Shown: positions 11,272-23,200, numbered from the stretch's first letter. The stretch: 64,000 nt of DNA from Craspedostauros australis (GCA_026770025.1 JAMXDE010000014.1:806001-870000); one strand, 5' to 3'. Translations and numbers: made by a program. Notes: generated from the sequence alone by a model not told the origin.

Positions 11272-11887
11272 TGTGCTGACTTTGACTTTGTTTGACTGGA
11301 GAATGTTGACCTCACCGATTCCAGCCCATTGAGTGTGTCGGACGTATCTGTTGCGTCCAGGATTGTGAGAGAGAATCGAACGTTTGCCTTTGCGCTTTGC
11401 AGCAGAGTCCACTTCGCAGCTAGCTGATTATTGCCAATGCTGTTGGCTGCGTTTCTTAGCGATGTCTCTCAGCAATTCCTGACGATCATTGCATCGAGCA
11501 ACAACTCCCACCACGATCGCGTGTCATTTCTCGATTCTTGCGATTTATCGTGTGGGAGTTGAGGGAGAATTACAATCTCTTAGCGGAGGTCCTGCGAGTC
11601 GAATGGTCTCGTTTGGTCGTTTCAGTCGACACAAGGGACATTGTTCGCGCAGAAACGAAACCCCAACGAACCGACCATGACGGTCACAAATGGCGCGCCG
11701 TATCCTGTGTTTCTCGTGAGCGACGGCAACACCAACACGAACATTAACAGAAGAAAGAGATCCGTTGATTGAGCGTGGGCATTGTGTTACATACTCCACT
11801 CCACTCTCCTCTCCTCTACTCTGATCTACTAATCCTCGACTCGTCCATACTCCACTCTCGGCAAGCACGTTGGTTGATCAAGTCATC
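11272..11887. promoter_or_regulatory. Shared head-to-head promoter region
   Basis: About 616 bases between divergent genes: the TBC/rhodanese protein (-) and the GT60 transferase (+). The side next to the transferase (about 11,798-11,860) is pyrimidine-rich with ACTCC/CTACT pentamers. No clear TATA box was seen. Confidence 0.45.
11798..11860. repeat. ACTCC/CTACT pentamer-rich leader
   Basis: Degenerate pyrimidine pentamers just before the ATG of the glycosyltransferase. They resemble the runs at 214, 13,285 and 33,530. Confidence 0.55.
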
Positions 11888-13903
11888 ATGGTGGCACCAT
11901 CAGCATCGTCTTCGTCGTCGTCAGGGCGGCCTGGCATCGTGCAGACCTCCGTGAGGCTGCTGTTCACGATGGTCATCTTCTTCGCGGCCCTCTCGTTGGT
12001 CATGTACGTGATGGTCGTGCCCGATCCCAACGGCAAGATCCTCATCCCGCTGCAGAATGGCAACGTGACCATCGACGTGAAGGACATCGGTTTGAATTTG
12101 GGCAGCGAGATGCGCCTGGCGCGTCAGCGTCTCAGGAAGACGGTCACGAAGCGCAGGAACGAGCTGGCGAAGGCGTTGGACACCCTCACCACCGCGCACA
12201 TGCCACCGCGGTTGAAGGAGCTGCGGGAGAATCACGAGATCGTTGGAGAGCGTTTGAAGGAGGTCCGGACGGGGGACGAGACCGTCGAGGAGATTCTGCA
12301 CGGTGCCAAGTACTCCCTCAGCGTGATGGGAGAAGATAGCGGGGACGCGGCTGGAATCGACAAGCCGCCCATGGAATTGGAGGAGATCATCCAGTTCCTC
12401 GACGATTGGATCCACGTCCTGCACAAGACGTTGGCGCGTGCCAAGCATGCCACCTACGACGGGGTCTGGCAGGCCTACCACGACCTCACCGTCAAGACGC
12501 TGTATCCGTGGGACCGCCAGTACCTCTCGCGGATGCCCAAGCGCCGCGACGATGGCAGCATCTTCATGAGCATCGCCACTTACCGTGACGAGAATTGCTT
12601 CAACACCATCAGCCAGGCGTACAAGAAGGCGAAGAATCCGGACAAGCTCTTCGTCGGTTTGGTGCAGCAGAACTGCAGGGAGAACTGCCGCTCGGGTGTC
12701 TTGGAAGGAGGGGTCATTGAGGACGTCGAACCTGATGACAACTGCTACGACGCATTTTGCGATACGGAGGAAGGAAAGCCTTACTGCGAGAACGATCAGA
12801 TTCGTAATTTGGAGATCGACGAATCCGAATCCCTGGGCCCTTACGCCGCTCGATACTTCGCCTCTAAGCTGTGGTACGGCGAGCAATGGTACATGCAAAT
12901 CGATGCCCACATGACGTTCGCGACGCACTGGGATGAGGCGAGCATCGAGATGCTCAAGGCAGCGCCGTCGGAGAAGCCAGTGCTGTCGCATTACCCGCCT
13001 GGTGCGCAGGCTGACCTCGATGCCATGGCAAACGAGCCGGGCAGCCGTCTCTGTGGACCAATCTTTGCCAACAGCGATTTGGAGTCGCAGATCGTCCGGT
13101 TGGAAGGTGGGCTCAAGTGGGACAAGGTTCATCTCGACACGCCTCGCTTTGCCCCGTTCACGGCAGCTGGATACTTCGTGGCACATTCGGATTTCCTGCG
13201 GGAGGTCCCGTTCGATCCGTTCCTGCCTTGGTACGTTGCATCGCATCGCATCCTGCCACTCCGACATGGATGAAATGCATCATCAAGTACACTCTACTCG
13301 ACTCTATTCGGGGGTGATACGACTGTGTTTGTGCATTTCGTGTTTTATGTTCATTTCGTGCAGCCTTCGCTTCTGACCAATCACCCTGTCCACACTCTGC
13401 CTGCACTTTGCTTCGAGTCATTTCTGGATTTGCTGCGTGGTCCCCAAAACAATCTCATCCTGCGGTGGCGTAGGATCTTCATGGGAGAAGAAATCATCAT
13501 GTCAACAAGACTATGGACATCTGGGTACGATATCTTCTCACCGTCCCGCTCTGTCGTCGGCCACATCTACGTCCGGCGGCACAAGCCCAAGTTCTGGGAG
13601 TCCGTCCATCGAACGTTCAGCTACGGCATCCACAACCCGTTGCAGATGATGGTCCTGGATCGCATCAAGTACCAGCTCGGGTATCCTGAATCATCAAGAG
13701 ATATGCTGGGTCACAAGAGCATCCTGACCGCGGTCGAGCAGTACTCCATGGGCAAGCAGCGACCATTGGAACGCTATCTGCAAATGGTCGGCATCGACGT
13801 CGTCTCCAAGGAGATCACCATGACGAATTGGTGCGAGCAGGGCAAGGTCCCACCTGGCTTCCAGCAGTATTCGCATCTGTACGAAGGTGCCAAGGCGAAT
13901 TAG
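11888..13903 (+). CDS. Membrane-anchored GT60 polypeptide N-acetylglucosaminyltransferase
   Basis: Exon 1 is 11888-13230 and exon 2 is 13474-13903, giving 590 residues. The donor is GTACGT and the acceptor GGCGTAG, splitting the Trp codon in FLPWIFMGEE. A short Ser-rich tail and one membrane segment (about residues 22-42, LLFTMVIFFAALSLVMYVMV) make a type II topology. A Lys/Arg-rich, probably coiled stem follows to about residue 190. The catalytic region has GT60 hallmarks: FMSIATYRDENC near residue 222, the DxD-like QIDAH near 338, and GEEIIMSTRLWTSGYD in exon 2. Family members add GlcNAc to hydroxyproline of Skp1 in the cytoplasm, or to Thr of mucin-like proteins in the Golgi. The membrane anchor favours a Golgi enzyme. 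Acceptor specificity cannot be read from sequence. Confidence 0.88.
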
Positions 13904-15557
13904 AGAATAGTAGAGCGCTCTACTATTGTCCCCCTCGAGAATAGCACGCAGTGGTCGAGATTCAGGGATGACGAGGAGAGTGGGTTCATCTCAATCTGCG
14001 CAAGTTGGCACACACACACACATACAATTCGACGGACAGACAGACAGACAGACAGACAATAGTTTTCTCAACAACTGATAAACAGACAGCTCAACTGTAT
14101 TGACCGCCACACAGACAGGACGACAACAGCGACAAGGACTTGTTCTGTCCTCGAAATGCCACCATCACGCAGACACCATCTTGTTCGTCTCTGTGGTGCT
14201 CATCGCATTCAACAACACTGTGCCGAAACGCTGAGCAGAGCAGTCGTGAACGCAACCACCAACACAACCAACAACACACAACACCACCGCCACCGGGATA
14301 CAGCGTTTCGCAACAACAGAATTGAGCCCTGCATCGCTCTTGGAAAACGGATGTCTCAGTGGGACAGCCGAATCAAGTGAAGTGGATGACGCACGAGAAT
14401 GGCATCGCGAAGCACCAGCCCAAACGAATCTTTTTCGGAATTCGGTGGTGTTGGCGGATTGCTTGCGATAATGCTAGCAACACATTTGACGCAGACAGAT
14501 CATGGCCCGGAAAGCATCGGGGCCGCAGATTGCGAAAACAGTGCTCCATCTACGACCAATTGATAGGGGATGACATACAAACATGCCACAAGCATTCGTT
14601 TGCATCCCGATTGGAGCGAACATGCTCTCCATTTAATCGGTTCGACATGGGTCTGATCCGAGCAGCGGTACTATTCATGCGCACAAATACCGGTGTGAGA
14701 CACGGGTGCGTCGTCCAATCCACCCACCCTGCAAATACAATCAGCATGGGCATCGATCCTTGGAGAAGGGAGGAAGGATGTGGTTTGCGCTGGTCGGCAT
14801 GTCCTTGTGGATGTGAACGCTGACGAAGATCCAGCCCAAATTGAGGTACTACCTGTGCCAGCCAAGAGGTACTGGACAAGCCAAACCAGAGCACAGAGTT
14901 GTTGTGTGAGGAGGAAGCGCATCGACGTCACCATGGAAAGGAGGATGGAGTTTGCGCTTGTGCCAACACGAAGACCTTTGGTGGTGCTTGTCGACGGAGA
15001 CTTTCACCTCGCGGCGGGATCACCAAGCTTCCACCATAGATGTGAGCAGGAGGCGTCACACTTATTCGTGAAAACAAGATGAATGGCATTCGCCGTTGAC
15101 CTGGCCACTTCGGCAGATTTGCCGCGTGGGTTCTCGACTGGACTGTTGAGGCTTCAGACCTGCACGACTACTTCGGGTACGAGGACGAGGACGAGTACAA
15201 GGAGGCACCCATTCACAGAAACCAAAATAAGCCAAGCAGCGCTTGTGCGCTCTTTCCGTCTCCCCTTTCCTTCCTCCGATCATCACACCGTGCTGGCAGT
15301 GCGTTGGTGCCCAAGAGCGCAAATGGGCCTACCAGTACCAATGAAGGCAAACGATACACTTTCCCTGAGAATGGGCTGCGCCTGGAATTGTCAATCAGGG
15401 TCAATGAGCTAGTTCGTACAGCTTCATCCTGTGAAAGCGCGTTGCCGTACGCATGGTCACATAATCAATTCATCCTTCCGACCTGAATACTTGCAGTAGC
15501 ACTCTCTCCAACCATCAGCCATCGGCCACACAAAATCAGCTCGAGGAAGTCGCTATC
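13904..15557. other. 1.65 kb region without a supported gene
   Basis: Microsatellites lie at 14,009-14,059. A plus-strand frame from the ATG at 14,386 to 14,823 (145 residues, Cys/His/Arg-rich) has no recognisable domain. The frames at 14,780-15,082 and 15,304-15,486 look partly protein-like but are broken by stops. They may be relics or chance. Confidence 0.4.
14009..14059. repeat. (CA)n and (GACA)n microsatellites
   Basis: A CA dinucleotide run of about eight units is followed, eight bases later, by about seven GACA units. Confidence 0.85.
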
Positions 15558-18500
15558 ATGTTCAGATGCAATCGAAGCAGAGGTAAAGGCAATAGCAAGG
15601 CTGGCAAAGGCAATACCAAAAACAACACAAGCATGAACATGAACATGAACATGAACGATGATGGCGTGCAGATACCAACAGACGTGAACAGTCAATCTCC
15701 AGCGTTGGTCGAGAAGACCAAGCATGTCGACATACTTGGAGACGCCACCTGCCACACCACAAGGATATCCATGCTTTCGTCAGGAGGAGCAACGACGACA
15801 AGTGCTACCAGCACCACAAGCACCAATGTCAGTATCAACTTCGCGGCGGAATCTGCATCGACGCCTCCGGCGAGACTGAGCAGGACATCATCGGTGATGC
15901 ATGAGGCGGTCCTAACGTCAGGCGACAAGTTCTACGACGATGGTTACAACGACAATGAGCTGAATACTGACGTACCTCGCACTCTCTTGAAGGTCAACGG
16001 CGCCAGGAATGCTCATTCATCCGATGCACAGTGCAGAGAGAAGGAGCTGGCCATTCTGCAGCAGGTCTTTGATCGCATGATGCGAAAAGGCAGCGAAGAT
16101 GATGCATCCGCTTCCAAAACGCTGACGAAAACATCAACGCCAACATCCGCCGCAGCCCATCCTGTCGCCATCGATTCGACCAGTCACACGACTTCGTCAT
16201 TCATCCCGGCCGCCTTCCTTTGGGGTGGAAGCGGGACGGGCAAGTCTCATCTCATTGATGCGTTCTGCAATCGCCTCAGCAACGACCAGCTGAGCAAGGG
16301 GGTGAACGTTCACATCATCAAGGGCAAGTTCGAGCAGCATCAGACGAACGATCCCTACTCGGCCATCACTCAAGCATTCTCGGATTGGTGCACCGCACTG
16401 GCAGCATCCGCGTCTGTGGCAGAATCAGATCGAAGGAATGGAACACCCGGTGATCAGCAGGGTGTGTCGCGGGAGAACGGTGCTGCGAACCGTGCGGCTG
16501 CAAACCTGCAGCGATTGCGGGCGAGAGTCAAGGCCAGCCACATGACGTCAGACCAGGAACAGCTCCTGCAAAGCTTCGTCCCCTCCTTCTCTGTCCTATT
16601 CAACGAAGGAGTTGGCTCGGTACTATCCAGATCCGAATCGCAGTTGCTATCGCTGTCACGACGACGGTCCCAGTCCGATTCACGACCTTCGAGAGTCTCT
16701 GACAACGACACGGCATGGAACACACTCCAGTACGCCTTCATCCAATTCCTGACGATCATCTCATCGAAGGAATGCCCGTTGGTGCTGGTACTGGATGATC
16801 TGCAATGGGCATCTCAAGACAGCATGAACCTTATATCCACGATCGTGCATCGGCCTCACGTTCTCTGGCTCGGTACCGTCCGACAGGAGCACAATCCGCA
16901 CTCGAGTGATGAGATGCTGGACCCCGACGACGATCTGCCATTCATGAAGCTGCTGGGGGAGATGCGGCAGAGGCAGCCGCAGGAACCATCGGCCGCTGCC
17001 ATGCGCAGCGGCGATATGACCACAGACGTGCCGCTCCCATACACCAACATCCAGCTTTCCAACTTCACCCGGCAGGAGCTCCATGACTGGGTGGCCCGAC
17101 TATTCTGCCAAAGTGGCGATGTAAACGCTTCTCAGGACATGACAAGTCACGCTATCGATATCGACCACGACGAGCATACAAACGCCTTGATCAACAAGGT
17201 TGTCGATTATCTCTTTAGGCACACCAAAGGCAACATATTCCATGCGGTGCAGCTACTCCAGGATATGGAATGCAACAACGTGCTGACATACAGCCGGATT
17301 TCCTTCCAGTGGGAACTCAACGGCGACCTCAATGCCGGTAACGATGCGAACCGAAACTCCCTCAGCGGCGACTCGAGGGGCATTCTGCATCTCGTCACCT
17401 CCAAGCTAAGGGCACTTCCAACCCAGCTGCAAAGAATGCTGGCCATAGCGGCTTACATCCGAGCATCTTTCGATCCCAGCCTGCTTCAGGCTGTGCTAGA
17501 GTACGAGAAGAAACATAACTGCAATCACGAAGAAATCCTCGAGAACGACGACGTGAGCAGCAGCATCAATGCCGGTATGGACCAGCCGGAACTTCCACTC
17601 TACGACCTACTGGAACAAGCCGTGCTGGAAGGCCTATTGCACAACTCAATCGGTGCAACCACGTACCGCTTCGCACACGACCGCATTCAACAGGCGGCGC
17701 ATGACCTGGTGCCATACGGCGAGACCCGCATCAAGCTTCGACTCCGCATCGGCAAATGCCTGTGGGATTTGTGTACGGGCATGGCATCCAGCATGGTGGG
17801 ATCTGACAGTTCAGCGCACGATGAGGTACACACCTCGATCGCGAACGATACGGGACTTATGTTCATCGCGACCGAACACCTAAACTGCGTGCCCGGCAAG
17901 GATCATCTGTGGACCGTGCAACGGAACCTCCAAACCGGCGAGCACGCGCTGCAGATGGCCGCCCTCGTACCAGCCGCGACGTACCTACAAGTCGCAGCCA
18001 CTGCGCTTCGGAAGCTCAAGGCCGACCCATGGCAGAACTTCTACGATCTCACGCTCCGATTGCTACGCGGACGGTGTGACGTGGAGCTTCTGCTGGGCAA
18101 TTTCGATCAAGGGTATTCGATCGGTGATGAGGTGCTGAAGCATGCCACGTCGCTAGCAGATCAACTGCCAACGTACGCCGCCATGGCCAAAGCTCTCGCC
18201 AAGCAGGGGGAACACCAGAAGGCCTTCGAGATGAGCAGAAGATGCGCACAGCTTTGCAACGTGTACCCAAAGCGCGGCATCCTACCTCGTGGCCTTCGTC
18301 AGTTGATGTCATTGCGATCGTACTTCCGGCGCACATCCGATGAAGACTTTCTTCAGAACACTCCCATCATCGCGGACGCCCAAACGTTGCTGTCCATGAA
18401 CTTGCTGCGACAGCTCGCGGCCCGCAGCTTCTTGTGCCATGACGTCGCTGCCTGGCTTCTGAGCGTGACTCGCCTCCTGGACATGACGAGGCGGGTAGGC

Positions 18501-19811
18501 ATGTGCGGAGAGTCTGCATACGCCCTCGTGATATTCGCAATGATCCACAACAAGCTCACGGAGTACAAGAACGCATGCCGCTACGTCGAACTGGCAAAGG
18601 CCGTCATCCGCAAGGTCGGCGAGACGAACAGGCAAGCGGGGGTGGTCCATTACATGGCTGTGTCCTTCATCGACAGCTACTCAAAGTCACCGACAGAAAT
18701 ATCATCCACCTTCCAATACGCCTACAGCTCCGCCATGTCGAAGGGCGAGTTTGAGGTTGGGATCATGGCGCACTATGGCTGTACCTTCCACGCATTCAAT
18801 CAAGGGCATCCCTTGCCTGGTCTGCTGCCCGCCATCGACCTGGTCTTCGAGCAGATGAGGATGTACAAGATGATGGCACATGTCCAAACTGTGACAGAGT
18901 ACACCAGCGTGGCCAGATACCTGGCAGGGGAGCTTCCCCTCGACTGGGAGGAACGAATGGACTGGAGCAAATACGAACAAGCCATCTTTCGCTTCAAGCT
19001 CGCAGCATTCTGGAATCGGATGTACCTTGCGACGTACTTTGGCAAGTACGAATTCGCGGAAAGCCTTTATGACAGAATGATGGTAGACAAGCTCGATGCT
19101 CCTGACTTCACGTCGCACACTCCCATAGTCCTGTTCATTGGTTTGATGGCGTCCAATAGATACTGGCAAACAAAGCAGCAGAAATTCGTCAAGATACTCA
19201 GGCACAGGAAGCGAGAGCTCAAAAAGATCTGCAACACGCAAAGTAAGTCCGTGATGAGTCGTTATCTGCTTCTGAGAGCAGAGTGGGCGTCGATCAAATC
19301 AAGCGACTCCATGCCAACCTACATTCGACACTGCTACGACAAGTCCATCGATGCTGCGGAACGCGCAGGGCAGCTGAACGAGGCTGGGCTGGCATGTGAG
19401 CTGGCAGGCGAGCACGTGTTGAGGTCTACCATCGACATCCAGGGCATGGCACGACCCTACTTCACAAAGGCGATGGAGTACTATCAGGCCTGGGGTGCTG
19501 TGGCCAAGTGCGCCGACTTGCGCAGCAAGCGCGGCGAATACATCGACGAAGATCAGGTGAGGAGATCCAGGAAGAACAACGCGATCGGAGGCAAGGCCTT
19601 CGAGTTTGCAAATCAGAAAAAGAAGAAGATCGATTTTGACTTGGTGTCAGTGAACACACCAGCAGCGCACACGATGGTCAAGACATTCATGCGGCAGACT
19701 TCGGCCATGGACCACATGAGTGTCGCGACATGGGTTATAAGCGTTAATTTCTTGTGTTCATGCAGGGCGTGGACTGGCTCCGTGGTTCGATTCCGCAGCG
19801 CGCTATTTTAA
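15558..19811 (+). CDS. STAND/AAA-type ATPase with C-terminal helical repeats
   Basis: Single exon of 1417 residues. A low-complexity Met/Asn/Ser/Thr N-terminus of about 150 residues is followed by an ATPase module. It starts at REKELAILQQVFDRMM (about 160), has a Walker A motif GGSGTGKSH (about 222-230) and a Walker B region PLVLVLDDLQWAS (about 406-418). The segment YRFAHDRIQQAAHDLVP (about 700) and the later TPR-like helices, ending near YYQAWGAVAKCADL (about 1304), match the predicted-ATPase part of large signalling proteins (COG3899/AAA_16 type). In those, GAF plus histidine kinase or cyclase domains usually follow. Here the frame ends about 100 residues after the repeats with an unrelated tail, so no output domain is present in this reading. 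It probably acts as a nucleotide-controlled scaffold; its partners are unknown. A missed 3' intron is possible. Confidence 0.75.
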   Translation: MFRCNRSRGKGNSKAGKGNTKNNTSMNMNMNMNDDGVQIPTDVNSQSPALVEKTKHVDILGDATCHTTRISMLSSGGATTTSATSTTSTNVSINFAAESASTPPARLSRTSSVMHEAVLTSGDKFYDDGYNDNELNTDVPRTLLKVNGARNAHSSDAQCREKELAILQQVFDRMMRKGSEDDASASKTLTKTSTPTSAAAHPVAIDSTSHTTSSFIPAAFLWGGSGTGKSHLIDAFCNRLSNDQLSKGVNVHIIKGKFEQHQTNDPYSAITQAFSDWCTALAASASVAESDRRNGTPGDQQGVSRENGAANRAAANLQRLRARVKASHMTSDQEQLLQSFVPSFSVLFNEGVGSVLSRSESQLLSLSRRRSQSDSRPSRVSDNDTAWNTLQYAFIQFLTIISSKECPLVLVLDDLQWASQDSMNLISTIVHRPHVLWLGTVRQEHNPHSSDEMLDPDDDLPFMKLLGEMRQRQPQEPSAAAMRSGDMTTDVPLPYTNIQLSNFTRQELHDWVARLFCQSGDVNASQDMTSHAIDIDHDEHTNALINKVVDYLFRHTKGNIFHAVQLLQDMECNNVLTYSRISFQWELNGDLNAGNDANRNSLSGDSRGILHLVTSKLRALPTQLQRMLAIAAYIRASFDPSLLQAVLEYEKKHNCNHEEILENDDVSSSINAGMDQPELPLYDLLEQAVLEGLLHNSIGATTYRFAHDRIQQAAHDLVPYGETRIKLRLRIGKCLWDLCTGMASSMVGSDSSAHDEVHTSIANDTGLMFIATEHLNCVPGKDHLWTVQRNLQTGEHALQMAALVPAATYLQVAATALRKLKADPWQNFYDLTLRLLRGRCDVELLLGNFDQGYSIGDEVLKHATSLADQLPTYAAMAKALAKQGEHQKAFEMSRRCAQLCNVYPKRGILPRGLRQLMSLRSYFRRTSDEDFLQNTPIIADAQTLLSMNLLRQLAARSFLCHDVAAWLLSVTRLLDMTRRVGMCGESAYALVIFAMIHNKLTEYKNACRYVELAKAVIRKVGETNRQAGVVHYMAVSFIDSYSKSPTEISSTFQYAYSSAMSKGEFEVGIMAHYGCTFHAFNQGHPLPGLLPAIDLVFEQMRMYKMMAHVQTVTEYTSVARYLAGELPLDWEERMDWSKYEQAIFRFKLAAFWNRMYLATYFGKYEFAESLYDRMMVDKLDAPDFTSHTPIVLFIGLMASNRYWQTKQQKFVKILRHRKRELKKICNTQSKSVMSRYLLLRAEWASIKSSDSMPTYIRHCYDKSIDAAERAGQLNEAGLACELAGEHVLRSTIDIQGMARPYFTKAMEYYQAWGAVAKCADLRSKRGEYIDEDQVRRSRKNNAIGGKAFEFANQKKKKIDFDLVSVNTPAAHTMVKTFMRQTSAMDHMSVATWVISVNFLCSCRAWTGSVVRFRSALF

Positions 19812-20240
19812 CACATGAGCTCATCGCACGGGATCGAATGCGATGGGGCACAAGGAAGTCACAATAGTAGCAAGCACGGGCAAGTGCTCCATGATGATGG
19901 CGATGATCAGTCTGTACTGACGGACATCTCGTAGCGCACCAAGAGCATGACCCAAATCTTGCCGTACATCAAATACATAACATTCACATATTACATTACA
20001 TAGATACGCAGGATAGGAGGGGTGCAATGCGAGGTATTCTACGAACACTATGTTACCTGCCTCGCGTGATTCGGGGTAGCAGACAAATTGTCCGTCTGCA
20101 GTCATTACGCCATTCCTCTTGGTCCGCAATGATTTACGCACATGTCGTGTTGGAACGCACGCCCACGGGGAAAAGAAACTGAACCGATGCCATGAAGTCG
20201 TAACATATTATTAATAACCATTGCTTACGTATCACCCCCG
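19812..20240. other. Convergent 3' region, no gene seen
   Basis: Spacer between the STAND ATPase (+) and the zinc-repeat regulator (-). It is AT-rich near 20,200-20,250 (TATTATTAATAAC and CTATATATT). No coding signal. Confidence 0.5.
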
Positions 20241-23200
20241 CTATATATTTGCCAATCGGCTATTTACATTCCATTGCATACCGTTCGGCGCCATTGGTGG
20301 TTGCTGAAGCTGTTGCTGCTGCTGCTGAAGCTGTTGATGAGGTTGCGCAGGGATCCCAACGACTGCTGCGATCATCGGCGGTTGCATCTGCGTCTGCATT
20401 TGCATCTGGTGTGGCTGTTGCAGTTGTTGCATTTGCTGTTGTTGTTGCGGCTGCCGTTGCGACGGTTGCTTCTTTTGGTGAGCGGCCTTGTTGGCGGCCT
20501 TCGTTCTCGATCTAGCTCCGCCACCGTGGGTTCGGCATAGTTGGTTCTTGCCGATGGCAACTCGGACGCACCCTGCGAGCTTGCAGCGGACACCGCCTCC
20601 ATGTGCTGCGCAGAACGCGGTGCGACCGCGAGCCACTTTCGAGCAACCAGAAAAGGCACACTTCTTGCCTCCTCCGTGCTTCACGCAGAACTTCGTTGAG
20701 GATTGCGCCGACTTGTCGCATCCTTGGATTGAACATCTGCGACCACCACCGTGGGCTGTGCACAGGTTGGAGCCACCCACTGCTGACTTTGTGCACCCGC
20801 CCGCAAATTTGCATCGTTTGCCACCTCCGTGTCTGAAGTATGAAGGCAAGGAATAGAGAGAAAATTGGAACGGTTCGATCAAGGCATAGATGAAGGAATG
20901 GGTTGGATTCAATGCAAAGGGAAGGACAAAGCAACAGTAAGGGAGTGAGCAAAAATGGTGACGTGCAGGTTTGTTGCGGGAGGAACTTGGCACGAGTACT
21001 TGGCACCATCTTCGTACCAACACAGGCAACCGATCACCCAACGTCATCACACGACATAAAACGCAGGACGCATGGGTTTCACACAATGGAGACAGCAGTG
21101 AAAACTTACGCGGCACAATGGTATCTGTCTCTTGCACCCTTGTCACAGCCTGGCACGACGCAGCGCCGACCGCCGCCGTGGGCAATGCAGAAGCGCGTGG
21201 ATCCTTGCGCACATTTGGTGCAGCCTTCACGTTCGCACATCCTGCTTCCACTGTGCTTGACGCAGTATGGTTTGCTGGCTGTCGATGGTTGGCCGCAGCC
21301 TTGGATTCGGCAGAGCTGAACATGCCAAATGGAAGAGTATCGTGAAGTTTGAATTTAGGTTTTGGTTTGCAATGTTGTGTTGTGTTGTGTGTGTGTGCAC
21401 GGGTACGAGCACGTGTACAAGCGAGCGGTATAGTACAAGGCAAGTAGCGCAATGATTGGTGAGTGATGCAGAGTAGTTTCATCAAGGGCCCATAAGTGCA
21501 ACGCAGATGCGACGAAAGGTCGGGCGAAGTACTGTAGGTGGCAGGTTCAATTCACTTGGTTGCGTGATACCTCCGATATCCATATCCATACCGCCTTGCG
21601 TCGGAGGAAAACATGGACAGAAAGTGCAGTTGAGTCAAGTGAGGCCCCGCTTACCTTGGGTTCCTTTACTGAAGATCTGGCATTCGTTGATATTGGTGTG
21701 CAAAATGGGACGCCGGTGTGGAATGCCTCGCCTCCCGCAGATTCATGCGTCGCCATGGTGGACGCTGTTACTGTGTTGGAATCCATATTCGCATTCGCAT
21801 TCATCGGCATGTTCTGAGTCGCAGCCGGAAACATCGTGCTTGGCACATCTTGGGGCACAGCGTAGATGTATGCATTCGTCGTTGGTGCTTCTGCTGGCAC
21901 GGAGACTGCGACGGGGGAAGCCATCGTGGTGGACGTGGATGCTGCTGACATGGAATTCATGGATGCGTTTGAATTTCTCTTCGTTGCCACCAGTTGCGGC
22001 GCATACGTCGTTGAAGGCTGGAAGTTCTGCGCAGGCGTCACAGAGAAATTGCTGTTGCTGTCGCTTCTCATGTTGTTCACACCGTTGTGGTTGATGTGAA
22101 TTGGTTCCAAATCATACTGTTGCTGTTGCTGCTGTTGCTGCTGTTGCTGTTGCTGTTGTTGAGGTTGTTGTTGTTGTTGAGGTTGCTGCTGTTGCTGAAA
22201 GTGATGCTGTTGCAATTGCGAGGGATTGTGCTGTGCCGTTGTCATGTTCACCACAGATGATTGAGATGACGATGATGATGCTGGGTTTCCAATGTGCTGA
22301 TTCGTGAAGGCAATGGGATGAGGTTGAATGAGGATGTTGGCGGTGGTAGTTGTGGCTGAAGGCGAACGTATCATTGTGTCTTTCTGTTCTGGAAGTCTTG
22401 CCGGTGCATTGAATGCAATCATTGGACTGGGCATCATGAGCGGACGTGGCGCAGGCAAGGCATTGATGGGTTCAAGTTGGGATGATGGCCGTCCGGACTG
22501 GTTATGTTGCTGCACATCTGCCCCATACATTGGCTTCATCATCGTCGCTGTCCTCGGTGCAGAGACCATGGATCGGTTGGACGGTCCGGTATGGGCTCGC
22601 TTGCTTTGATGTTGATATTCCGATTGGTCACTCGAAGTGAATTGCGCAGCAGCAGCAGTCACATGCCCGTTGTGTTGCTGGTGCACAATGAAAGCATTAA
22701 CAGCTGGAAGCGGATGCATCTGTGGGGATGGGGGTGGAGATGCGTTGACTTCTCCCGTGTAGATGGTGGATGAGTGGGGGATTGGAGCCTGCGTGGTGGT
22801 GGTGGCTGGGTTGGCGTTGGCTTGGTGCATATTCGATTGGTGCGTCGTGCTGACGTTGGTCGTTTGCGAAGCATTCGAGACATCATGATGGGGGCGCTTC
22901 TTGTTGAGGAAGTGATGTTGCATTTCGACATCTGCCGCCATCTCTCCAAGATCTGCGGGTTCAATTGTTTTCCACATGCCCTTGTCCAAGCTTTCATGCG
23001 GTGTCACCTTGTCGAGACCCGTCCAGAGCAACCTCAGCGCCTGCTGCACAAATCTTAGAACGAACGGAACTGAACCGGTTTTCACGAACGAGTAGCAGCA
23101 AAAGACACAGGACGGTGTCACGGATTTGCCCGAGAAGACTGGGACTGCCAACGTTGTGAGGATGTTGGCCCTTTGGAACAAGTCAGCTCTCCCAGAATCA

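Noticed and set aside
6979-11412. Longer start of the TBC/rhodanese protein at 11,412
   Set aside because: The codon there is GTG; the first ATG in frame is at 11,271.
12000-13267. Long minus-strand frame opposite the GT60 gene (448 residues)
   Set aside because: It is the antisense shadow of a well-supported coding exon; family motifs are only on the plus strand.
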